NCBI GenBank assembly: GCA_946619065.1
Contig: CAMOLY010000075.1
Span: forward strand, 1 to 5,529
Direction of reading: 5' to 3'
Length of the DNA stretch: 5,529 bases
From: an uncultured Clostridia bacterium
Lineage (GTDB): Bacteria; Bacillota; Clostridia; Oscillospirales; Oscillospiraceae
Below the pieces are notes generated by a model. The model ran no database searches. It was given only the letters and a program-made list of their open reading frames with translations, and was not told where the DNA came from. Of the stretch, positions 1 to 5,066 are shown piece by piece (within the stretch, counting starts at the first letter, position 1; each line of letters starts with the position of its first letter). A program made the position numbers and the translations under genes.

Positions 1-817
1 CGTTGCCGCTGGTGGGGTTCTTGTAGTAGACGCCGGGATAGGTGTCGATGTTCAGAATGGGAACGCCGTTGTTGGTAAGATCGGGGTAATAGAAGAAACC
101 TGCGATATAACCGCCGGAGCCGTTCCAGCCGTCGTCAATATTGTAATAAAGCATGTTCAGCTTTCCGTCGCCGGAAGAGCCGTTGGTGTGATTGCCGAAG
201 GAGGACTGCATCAGGTCAAACTTGGAGTCAAATTCATTGGCTGCCATCTGGGCAAAGGAGGAATCGATCTGATCCAGCGGGTAATAGGTGCCGGTGGTGG
301 AAGTCGGGGTCCAGATGTAGCAATGCTGACCGACATAAAGGCACTTAAACTGCAGAGAGTACGAGGAGGAGTTGTTCACGTTAACGAGCTTGAATGTTTT
401 GGTGTCGCCAACATTGTAGGAGGCTCTGGTGGGCTCCGGCTCGGGTCCGATCTCGGCCGTCTGCGCGATTTCGGCCATCCGGGCATCCACGTCGATCTTA
501 TAGAAGGGCCTTTCAGGATCCAGGGGCTTTCTGGTCTGGACATTGGAGCTGGTTCCAACGCTGGTCTCGATCAGGCCGGTCATCGTGCCGGTGGAGTAGG
601 AGGTGGAGGAGGAGGTTGCGGGGTTGTAGATCACAACGTAATCGCCCTCGTAGCCGCCGGCGGCGTTGTCATCAATGATGATTGAATTGTGTACCGCCCG
701 GACGGGCTCTGCCTCGTGCTCTGCAGCAGGCTCAGCCTCCAGTGCAAATACAGGGAACATGGAGAGAACCAGGCTGAGAACCAGGACAACAGACAGAAGA
801 ATGCGGAAACGCTTCAT
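1..817 (-). CDS. Secreted protein, probable M30 (hyicolysin-like) zinc metallopeptidase, N-terminal part (C-terminus beyond the left edge)
   Basis: The frame is open without a stop from ATG at 817 to the left edge, giving 272 residues. AAGGAGA (824-830) sits 6 bases before the ATG. Residues 1-25 form a signal peptide: MKRFR, a Leu/Val-rich core, then PVFA before LEAEP. Residues 26-130 are a Ser/Thr- and acid-rich linker ending in GPEPEP (124-129). From about residue 134 the sequence resembles secreted hyicolysin-type peptidases: YNVGDTKTFKLVN, a CLYVGQHCYIW segment with Cys159 and Cys166 that could form a disulfide, ANEFDSKFD (193-201), SSGDGKLNMLYYNIDDG (214-230) and ILNIDTYPG (254-262). In that family the zinc-binding His-Glu motif follows the last segment, so it should lie just outside the window and cannot be confirmed here. 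The family call comes from remembered pattern similarity, not a search. The gene has its own promoter and is read away from its neighbours. Secretion is well supported; peptidase function is likely but unproven. Confidence 0.8.
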   Translation of the reverse strand, partial: MKRFRILLSVVLVLSLVLSMFPVFALEAEPAAEHEAEPVRAVHNSIIIDDNAAGGYEGDYVVIYNPATSSSTSYSTGTMTGLIETSVGTSSNVQTRKPLDPERPFYKIDVDARMAEIAQTAEIGPEPEPTRASYNVGDTKTFKLVNVNNSSSYSLQFKCLYVGQHCYIWTPTSTTGTYYPLDQIDSSFAQMAANEFDSKFDLMQSSFGNHTNGSSGDGKLNMLYYNIDDGWNGSGGYIAGFFYYPDLTNNGVPILNIDTYPGVYYKNPTSGN

Positions 818-823
818 TGGAAA

Positions 824-830
824 TCTCCTT
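824..830 (-). promoter_or_regulatory. Ribosome binding site that decides the start at 817
   Basis: AAGGAGA lies 6 bases upstream of the ATG at 817, directly before a typical MKRFR signal peptide. It matters because the frame stays open upstream to a TTG at 940 that also has an AGGAG in front of it. The stronger site, the ATG codon and the clean signal peptide favour 817. Confidence 0.75.
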
Positions 831-933
831 TCAGATTTGTCTTTCGCCGGGATAATCAGAAATACCGCGGGAAAAGTGGCTTTGCGGAATGGATAGAACG
901 ACCAACCTCCTTTTGTGAGAAATGACAAATAAC

Positions 934-948
934 GCTTCAAATTGAAGC
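934..948. repeat. 15-base palindrome in the leader of the secreted-protein gene
   Basis: GCTTCAA-A-TTGAAGC is a perfect 7-bp inverted repeat around one central base. It lies about 12 to 27 bases downstream of the predicted transcription start of the leftward promoter. That placement suits a repressor operator acting as a roadblock. In RNA it could form a 6-bp stem with a 3-base loop at the 5' end, which might stabilise the mRNA. No regulator is visible in the window to assign to it. Confidence 0.45.
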
Positions 949-966
949 TCCTATTCGTGCTTTTTT

Positions 967-994
967 ATTATAATCCCGTGCTGTGAAAAATCAA
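967..994 (-). promoter_or_regulatory. Sigma-A-type promoter for the secreted protein gene
   Basis: On the minus strand TTGATT (989-994) is followed after 16 bases by TATAAT (967-972), a perfect -10 box and a good -35 box. It sits in an AT-rich gap and points at the gene starting at 817. The predicted start near 960 gives a leader of about 140 bases, long enough to hold regulatory structure. Confidence 0.7.
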
Positions 995-1044
995 GCGAAG
1001 ATTCTGAGAAGAATGAAAAACAATCCGAAAATGAAAGAAAGTCC

Positions 1045-1092
1045 CCGCCTGACAGGGAGGCGGCGTGCCGGCCGAATCCCGAAGGAGGCACG
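1045..1092. repeat. GC-rich island with two tandem inverted repeats
   Basis: Two short stem-loops lie side by side in otherwise AT-rich intergenic DNA. CCGCCT (1045-1050) pairs with AGGCGG (1058-1063) across a 7-base loop. CGTGCC (1064-1069) pairs with GGCACG (1087-1092) across a 17-base loop. Neither is followed by a clean T-run on either strand, so they are not classical terminators. The island sits between the two divergent promoters and upstream of both. It could be a protein-binding site or the remnant of a lost structured element; the function is unknown. Confidence 0.35.
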
Positions 1093-1116
1093 GCCACGGA
1101 ATCACCAAAACTACAT

Positions 1117-1144
1117 TTGACATGTCGAAAAACAGAGCTATAAT
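1117..1144 (+). promoter_or_regulatory. Perfect-consensus sigma-A promoter for the small Cys-rich gene
   Basis: TTGACA (1117-1122) and TATAAT (1139-1144) match both consensus hexamers exactly, with a 16-base spacer. The predicted start near 1151 leaves a leader of about 88 bases before the GTG at 1239. A weaker second candidate, TTGCGA (1194-1199) with TATGAT (1216-1221) and a 16-base spacer, lies just before the gene. The exact match implies strong, probably constitutive transcription unless something represses it. Confidence 0.75.
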
Positions 1145-1238
1145 GGAGATAATCCGGAAAGCTTGAAAGAATCAGCGAGTTGATTTCACTGTTTTGCGAT
1201 ATAGATTAAAATTTATATGATAGACTGGTGAACATATC

Positions 1239-1439
1239 GTGAAGGCAAGGATGAGAGACTTCGGCAACAAGGCGGGCGTCTGCAGGCAGTGTCTGAATCA
1301 GCGCTATGGCACGTCCCTGCTCCCGTCGGATTGCCGCTATTCCACCTATTCGATGCTCTGCCCGGGCTGCAATCAGATGCATCAGATTCCGATCGGCTTC
1401 CGGTTTCGGGGAAAGATGAAGATTATCCTGAAAAAATAG
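1239..1439 (+). CDS. Small Cys-rich protein, putative zinc ribbon (66 aa)
   Basis: This 66-residue protein has the spacing C15-x2-C18, C32, and C41-P-G-C44. Two CxxC knuckles about 23 residues apart are typical of a small zinc ribbon. After the second knuckle comes QMHQIPIGFRF, then a basic tail GKMKIILKK, which would suit nucleic-acid binding or a partner protein. I do not recognise a named family; a distant likeness to Cys-rich KTR-type small proteins is only an impression. The support for a real gene is positional: a perfect promoter about 90 bases upstream and a strong terminator 25 bases downstream. The start is uncertain. GTG at 1239 has a partial site GGTGA (1227-1231) 7 bases upstream, while ATG at 1251 has GAAGG (1241-1245) 5 bases upstream. 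An in-frame stop at 1221 rules out a much longer protein. It is read convergently with the racemase gene. Confidence 0.6.
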   Translation: MKARMRDFGNKAGVCRQCLNQRYGTSLLPSDCRYSTYSMLCPGCNQMHQIPIGFRFRGKMKIILKK

Positions 1440-1463
1440 AGAATCGAAAATGCGGAAGCATGC

Positions 1464-1511
1464 AAAACCCGCGGCGGGTCGGCCCGAATGAGCCGACCCG
1501 CCGCGGGTTTT
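1464..1511. terminator. Two-way intrinsic terminator between converging genes
   Basis: A perfect 20-bp inverted repeat (arms 1464-1483 and 1492-1511) encloses an 8-base loop. The 16-bp core is very GC-rich, and the outer AAAA/TTTT pairs supply a short U-tract in either direction. It starts 25 bases after the stop of the small rightward gene and ends 7 bases from the stop of the leftward racemase gene, so it can end both transcripts. Confidence 0.9.
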
Positions 1512-1518
1512 GTGTGCC

Positions 1519-2607
1519 TTACCGGTACAGCACCCGGAGACCCTTGATATAGAGTGCGTTGACCTGGGCGACCACGGGATCGCCCACTGCGCAGTCGATG
1601 TCGTTGACATCCACCACCGCGTGCACCATGCCGACATGGCCGAGCACGCGGCATTTCTTTCCGCCGACGGAAACGAGCACCTTGCGCGGGAAGAAGAAAT
1701 ACCGGATGTTTTTCAGAATGTTGCGCAGGCAGTCGCGTTTGCGCCAAAGATCGTTTTCCCGTTCCGCGGTAAAGCCGTTGTACCAGCCCAGCCCGATTAC
1801 CGCGACCTTGATCGGCGCCTTGGCCTTGAAGCCGGCGCCGTAGCCGATGGTCTGTCCCTTCGGGATGGTGCGCAGGGCGTCGATCGTGCACTCGGCATAT
1901 CCGATTTTTTTCAGTCCGAGCCGTTCCTTGAAGCTGAGCCTGCCCAGGAAGGCCGAGCCGATGCGGACGGCGTCCATGTGCATCTCCGGATGGCGGACAA
2001 AGGCATGGGAATTGCAGCAGTGCGCCATGCCGGTCTCATAGCCGGCCTCGTTGATCTTGCCGATCAGCTCCGTGAAGCGCTCATACTGCTGCTTTGTGGC
2101 CTTCTCGTTGCAGAACGCGCTGTGGAAGTGCGTGAAGATGCCGGTCACCGCGAGGCTCTTCATAAACTCGTAGACCGAGACGATCTTGTCCAGCTCCTCC
2201 GGCAGGAAGCCGAAGCGGCCCATGCCTGTGTCGATGCACAGGTGCACCTCCGCCATCGCGGAGCGCTCCGCCGCGATTCCGTTGACCGCCACGGCGGTCT
2301 CGTAGGACCCGACGGTCAAAATCGCGTTGAGATCCAGCAGATCGTTGATTTCCGCCGGGTCCGCCGTGGAGCGGAGCATCAGGATCGGGGCGTCGGGATA
2401 GAGCGCCCGGAGCTGTTCGACCTCCTTGACCTCGGTGACCGCGAAGCGGTCGATGCCGTTTTCATAGAGGATTTTGGAGAAGGGGGCCAGGCCGATGCCG
2501 TAGCCGTTGCCCTTGAGCACGCCCCAGATCGGAACCGGACCGGCGAAACGGCGGATTGCCTGGATGTTGTGAATGAGCGCTTCCCGTTCGACGACGTATG
2601 CTTTCAT
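1519..2607 (-). CDS. alr: Alanine racemase family PLP enzyme, divergent
   Basis: This 362-residue enzyme has the fold-type III alanine racemase layout, a PLP barrel followed by a C-terminal beta domain. Visible motifs are VLKGNGYGIG with PLP Lys32 and Tyr36, DTGMGRFGF with Arg131, THFHSA with His160, NSHAF with Ser200, DAVRIG with Arg215, and IGYGAGF, where Tyr256 matches the second catalytic base. Classical enzymes convert L- and D-alanine for peptidoglycan. Two features are odd. Where classical enzymes have Met-Asp in the substrate pocket this one has Met327-Val328, and about 14 extra residues, rich in basic and aromatic side chains, lie between GWYNG (274-278) and that site. The C-terminal end, ALYIKGLRVLYR, is also shortened. 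I recall similar racemase-like proteins beside FemX in Clostridia, so this is probably a subfamily; the substrate could be alanine, serine or another amino acid. AAGAGGTG (2613-2620) lies 5 bases before the ATG. FemX ends 37 bases upstream. The gene symbol is tentative. Confidence 0.87.
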   Translation of the reverse strand: MKAYVVEREALIHNIQAIRRFAGPVPIWGVLKGNGYGIGLAPFSKILYENGIDRFAVTEVKEVEQLRALYPDAPILMLRSTADPAEINDLLDLNAILTVGSYETAVAVNGIAAERSAMAEVHLCIDTGMGRFGFLPEELDKIVSVYEFMKSLAVTGIFTHFHSAFCNEKATKQQYERFTELIGKINEAGYETGMAHCCNSHAFVRHPEMHMDAVRIGSAFLGRLSFKERLGLKKIGYAECTIDALRTIPKGQTIGYGAGFKAKAPIKVAVIGLGWYNGFTAERENDLWRKRDCLRNILKNIRYFFFPRKVLVSVGGKKCRVLGHVGMVHAVVDVNDIDCAVGDPVVAQVNALYIKGLRVLYR

Positions 2608-2644
2608 GGCGGCACCTCTTTCTCTTGCGTTTTTTGCCCAGGGG

Positions 2645-3733
2645 TTATTTTCCGCGGTTTTTGATCAGATAAACTTTTTTTCGCACTTCCTTGAAGGCGG
2701 AGGTGGATTTTTCGATGACCCGGTACCAGAATTTGTTCAGTACCAGGTCCAGCTCTCCGACGAACTCGGTGTAATCGCCGTTGAAGCCGCGCTTAAATTT
2801 GACCAGACCGTAGAGCGGGTGATCCTCGCCCACGTCGCCGGGAACGCCGCGGAAGTCATAGACCCGGCAGCCGGTCTCAATTGCCCAGCGGATCATCTCC
2901 CACTGCAGCAGATAGTTGGGCATGTAGTTGCGGTGCTCGTTGGAGCTGGCGCCGTAGAGGTACCAGACCTTGTCGCCGTAGTGGATCGCGAGAGTCCCGG
3001 CGATGGGGACTGCTTTTGTGGTTCCGTCCGCCTGCGGCTCGTCCAGAAAGGCCATATACAGCCGCGCGTGCTCGCCGAGATTGTCCAGCATGTCCGCGAA
3101 ATACTGCGGCTCCCGGGTGACGAAGCCGTCGCGCACGCCGGTGGTCAGCATGAGCTTGCCGAATTCCGGGACCATTTCCTTGCCGCAGATTTCCACCCGG
3201 ACGCCCTTGCGCTGCGCCAGACGGATGTTGTAGCGGGTCTTCTGGTGGAAGGAGGCCAGCAGCTCGTCCTCGCCCCGGCCGTTCAGATAGAGCCGGTAGA
3301 CGTAGCGCGGCTGGATCGCCTCGAACTTCGCGCCGCCGGACTTGAGGATGAAGCCGTACTTTTGCATGTAGTCGGAGAAGGCGGTCTCGGAGGAGGGAAT
3401 GTCGGGATCGATCTTAAAGACGTAGGCGTGATATTCTTTCGCCAGCTCCTTTGCCTTGGCAAAGAGCTCGTCCATCGTGGCGTAGTCGTCGATGTCGCAG
3501 ACCGGCCCGCGGCTGGCGTACATCATCGTCTTGCCGAAGCCGGGCATTTTGCGGATCAGGACGGACAGCGTGCCCTTGATGGCGCCGTCTTCTCCGCGGC
3601 AGGCAATCGCGCGCCAGGTCCAGGCGGGCTTCTGTTTTGCCCAGTAGGAGCTCTGCGCGAAGTTGCCCTTCGGATGTCCCTGGACGAATGCCTCGTATTC
3701 TGCAACGGTAGTTTGGTTGATCAGTTCGGTCAT
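2645..3733 (-). CDS. FemX-like (FemAB family) peptidoglycan bridge aminoacyltransferase
   Basis: At 362 residues this matches FemX-type enzymes and lacks the long helical arm of FemA/FemB (about 420 residues). Family features run in order: NFAQSSYWAKQK (24-35) in the first acetyltransferase-like domain, YVYRLYL (144-150), SFHQKTRYNIRLAQRKGV (161-178), and YLYGASSNEHRNYMPNYLLQ (258-277) with YDFRGVPG (292-299) and VKFKRGFNGDYTEFVGELD (311-329) in the second. Such enzymes work in the cytoplasm, moving an amino acid from aminoacyl-tRNA to the stem peptide of the lipid-linked wall precursor or its UDP-linked form. The amino acid cannot be read from sequence. The ATG at 3733 is fixed upstream by an in-frame TAG, but its ribosome site is modest: AGGG about 7 bases away, with a better GGGAG about 14 bases away. 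The gene is followed after 37 bases by the racemase and has its own likely promoter. Confidence 0.92.
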   Translation of the reverse strand: MTELINQTTVAEYEAFVQGHPKGNFAQSSYWAKQKPAWTWRAIACRGEDGAIKGTLSVLIRKMPGFGKTMMYASRGPVCDIDDYATMDELFAKAKELAKEYHAYVFKIDPDIPSSETAFSDYMQKYGFILKSGGAKFEAIQPRYVYRLYLNGRGEDELLASFHQKTRYNIRLAQRKGVRVEICGKEMVPEFGKLMLTTGVRDGFVTREPQYFADMLDNLGEHARLYMAFLDEPQADGTTKAVPIAGTLAIHYGDKVWYLYGASSNEHRNYMPNYLLQWEMIRWAIETGCRVYDFRGVPGDVGEDHPLYGLVKFKRGFNGDYTEFVGELDLVLNKFWYRVIEKSTSAFKEVRKKVYLIKNRGK

Positions 3734-3773
3734 GATACGGCCCTATTCTCCCTTATAATAATTCTGTGCTTCC

Positions 3774-3802
3774 ATCTTACCACATGGCTGCCGGATTTGC
3801 AA
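3774..3802 (-). promoter_or_regulatory. Likely promoter for the FemX-racemase pair
   Basis: TTGCAA (3797-3802) and TAAGAT (3774-3779) are separated by 17 bases on the minus strand, a near-consensus sigma-A layout. Predicted transcription starts about 35 bases before the FemX ATG. It lies in the 102-base gap between the small secreted protein and FemX, so the last two genes can be expressed apart from the sigma-factor genes. It does not exclude read-through. Confidence 0.55.
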
Positions 3803-3822
3803 GCGCTTTTCGGGCAGTCCGG

Positions 3823-3834
3823 CCCGGCGCCGGG
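3823..3834. repeat. GC palindrome just after the small secreted protein gene
   Basis: CCCGGCGCCGGG is a perfect 12-base palindrome starting right after the stop codon at 3836. A second short stem (CGGGC/GCCCG) overlaps its distal side. No T-run follows on the minus strand, so it is at best a weak terminator or a 3' stabilising structure. Transcription could continue into FemX. Confidence 0.35.
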
Positions 3835-3835
3835 A

Positions 3836-4270
3836 TTATCTGGAGTCGACGTTGCTGTAGACCGTAAAGGTTTCGGAGCCTGTGCTGCAGACGAGGTGAT
3901 ACACGACCTTTGCCCGGTGGTCGGCGTAGCCGGCGTCGAAATCGATATCCGTCGCGAGAAGGGAGCCGGAGGCGCTTCTGGTCAGATAGTCCTGCCCGTT
4001 GATGTAGATGTTGCGCCACATTCCGTTGATCCTCCGCTGCAGGTAGATCGTGGCAGAGATGGAGCTGATTCCGCTGACGCCCTGGCACCAGAGCGAGATG
4101 GTCCCGTCTCCGTTGCTCTCAATGGTGAGGTAGGCGTATGCCGAGATTGCATAGGTGTATTCGGGAATGTCGGGTTCCGGCTCCGGCCCGGACGGCTCCT
4201 CCGCAAAGCAGGGCAGGGCGAGACTGAACATGAGCAGAACGGCCAGGAAAAGGGAAATGCGTTTCTTCAT
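3836..4270 (-). CDS. Small secreted protein of unknown function (144 aa)
   Basis: The start is ATG at 4270, because AAAGGAGG (4279-4286) lies 8 bases upstream and the protein then opens with a classic signal peptide. Residues 1-23 are MKKR, a hydrophobic core and LPCFA before EE. Pro at the position before Cys21 argues against a lipoprotein. Residues 24-36 are an acidic, proline-rich linker containing GPEPEP. The remaining 108 residues alternate polar and hydrophobic residues (for example YAYLTIES, TISLWCQG, SATIYLQRRING), which suggests a small all-beta domain. Two Cys (62 and 128) could form a disulfide outside the cell. The pattern of a YLQR strand, then a Trp segment, then a C-terminal YHLVCS strand recalls small clostridial secreted DUF6147-like proteins, but I am not sure. 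It begins 49 bases after the anti-sigma gene and is probably its co-transcribed partner or target. Confidence 0.8.
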   Translation of the reverse strand: MKKRISLFLAVLLMFSLALPCFAEEPSGPEPEPDIPEYTYAISAYAYLTIESNGDGTISLWCQGVSGISSISATIYLQRRINGMWRNIYINGQDYLTRSASGSLLATDIDFDAGYADHRAKVVYHLVCSTGSETFTVYSNVDSR

Positions 4271-4312
4271 GCAGGGTTCCTCCTTTATGAATTGTCTGTT
4301 ATGATTGAGCGG

Positions 4313-4337
4313 GATCCTTTCACCCGTCGGAAGGATC
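4313..4337. repeat. Inverted repeat across the anti-sigma stop codon
   Basis: GATCCTT (4313-4319) and AAGGATC (4331-4337) form a perfect 7-bp stem around an 11-base loop, spanning the anti-sigma TGA (4320-4322). No T-run follows in the direction of transcription, so it is not a standard terminator. It might mark mRNA processing or set relative expression between the anti-sigma gene and the secreted protein gene. Confidence 0.3.
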
Positions 4338-5066
4338 GAGCGCAATCAAATGAACGCTCCCGATGATTTTTGAGACGGTCTCCGTGTCCGGATCGGGGAC
4401 GTTCAGGGCGTAGAAATATGTGCCGTCCGTCCACAGATAGACCGCGTCTTCAGAGCCGATCAGATTGTCCATTTCCACAGTCAGCACCCAATGCCCGCCC
4501 AGGCAGACGCTTTGGGTCCGGACATTTTCCGAGTTTACCGTGAAGCCGGATGCGGGAGAATGCCCGTCACGCCCCGAAACCCGCAGCGCGCTTTGCGTGA
4601 AGGTGAGATACAGACCGTCGTCGGACTGATAGATCCGCATGAATGAGCCTGCGCTTTGATGTTCCGCCGTCATCGCATAGCCGTCCGGAATAAAACCCGG
4701 CGCATAGCACGTTATAATTCTTCGCGGCGCCCGGTCGAGCGCATCCTGGGGGAAGGTAAAGGAATACGCGGTTCCGCTGTCATGGAGGAAGAAGCCCAGC
4801 GCTTCCTCCCGCAGGGCGGGGACGGCTGCGAAAACGGTGGCTGCCAGAAGAATTGCGATCAGGATCGCGACCAGCACACGCTTCCAGGCGGTATTCACAT
4901 ATTTCCAGGTTCTTCTGCCGGCCTTCCTGGTCAGCCGGGCCGTCGCCGCCCGGTATTCGGCGGAGAGCAGTACCGGCCCGTTTTCCTGCGCCAGGACCCG
5001 CTGATACCGGGAGAGGACGGCGTCCGTCAGCGCGGCTTCAAAGACGCTGGATTGTTTATGGGACAT
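4320..5066 (-). CDS. Membrane anti-sigma-like protein with DUF4367-type outer domain
   Basis: This 248-residue protein has three parts. Residues 1-60 are a charged cytoplasmic segment, the likely sigma-binding part, with no ZAS-type His/Cys zinc motif. Residues 64-83 (VLVAILIAILLAATVFAAVP) are one membrane helix. The rest is an outer domain resembling DUF4367, with GFIPDGY (124-130), LYLTFTQSA (152-160), a VNSENVRTQSVCLGGH stretch (177-192), VYLWTDGTYFYAL (209-221) and a closing SKIIGSVHL. DUF4367 proteins commonly follow ECF sigma genes in Clostridia and are thought to hold the sigma factor at the membrane until a signal arrives. The ATG at 5066 overlaps the sigma gene by 11 bases. AAAGGAGGGG (5074-5083), 7 bases upstream, lies inside the sigma coding sequence, suggesting translational coupling. 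The function is inferred from layout and family; the signal sensed is unknown. Confidence 0.87.
   Translation of the reverse strand: MSHKQSSVFEAALTDAVLSRYQRVLAQENGPVLLSAEYRAATARLTRKAGRRTWKYVNTAWKRVLVAILIAILLAATVFAAVPALREEALGFFLHDSGTAYSFTFPQDALDRAPRRIITCYAPGFIPDGYAMTAEHQSAGSFMRIYQSDDGLYLTFTQSALRVSGRDGHSPASGFTVNSENVRTQSVCLGGHWVLTVEMDNLIGSEDAVYLWTDGTYFYALNVPDPDTETVSKIIGSVHLIALDPSDG

Larger units (their letters stand above)
818..1238. other. Divergent intergenic region between the secreted protein and the small Cys-rich gene
   Basis: This 421-base stretch has no convincing gene. It holds the leader and promoter of the leftward secreted-protein gene, a short AT-rich segment (995-1040), a GC-rich island with two inverted repeats (1045-1092), the perfect-consensus rightward promoter at 1117-1144, and an AT-rich 5' leader of about 90 bases before the small rightward gene. 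I recognise no known riboswitch or T-box consensus in either leader. Confidence 0.7.

Noticed and set aside
188..685. 165-residue Gly-rich plus-strand frame
   Set aside because: It is opposite the secreted protein, whose frame is open for 272 codons with a signal peptide. The Gly-rich sequence is a product of the Ser- and Thr-rich linker read backwards.
817..940. Alternative TTG start at 940 extending the secreted protein by 41 residues
   Set aside because: It is in frame and has AGGAG at a good distance, but it would bury the signal peptide inside the protein. It also lies within the palindrome, while ATG at 817 has a better site and a better start codon.
1194..1221. Second rightward promoter TTGCGA-16-TATGAT
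   Set aside because: It is weaker than the perfect promoter at 1117-1144 and would leave only about 10 bases of leader, too short to include the GGTGA site. It is mentioned with the main promoter but not listed separately.
1382..1891. 169-residue minus-strand frame overlapping the racemase
   Set aside because: It is a shifted reading of the racemase C-terminus. The Arg/Gly-rich translation has no family resemblance and the racemase frame is continuous, so there is no frameshift to explain.
1510..2664. 384-residue plus-strand open frame
   Set aside because: It mirrors the racemase, whose catalytic motifs are all visible on the other strand. It also begins inside the terminator hairpin.
4271..4345. 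Start of the small secreted protein at 4345 (25 extra residues)
   Set aside because: The extension overlaps the anti-sigma stop region, has no ribosome site, and would put charged residues ahead of a complete signal peptide that has AAAGGAGG upstream of its own ATG.
2573..4366. 597-residue plus-strand open frame
   Set aside because: It lies opposite the FemX gene and the small secreted gene, which have clear family or signal-peptide evidence and ribosome sites. The frame is kept open by high GC at third codon positions of the real genes, and its protein resembles no known family.
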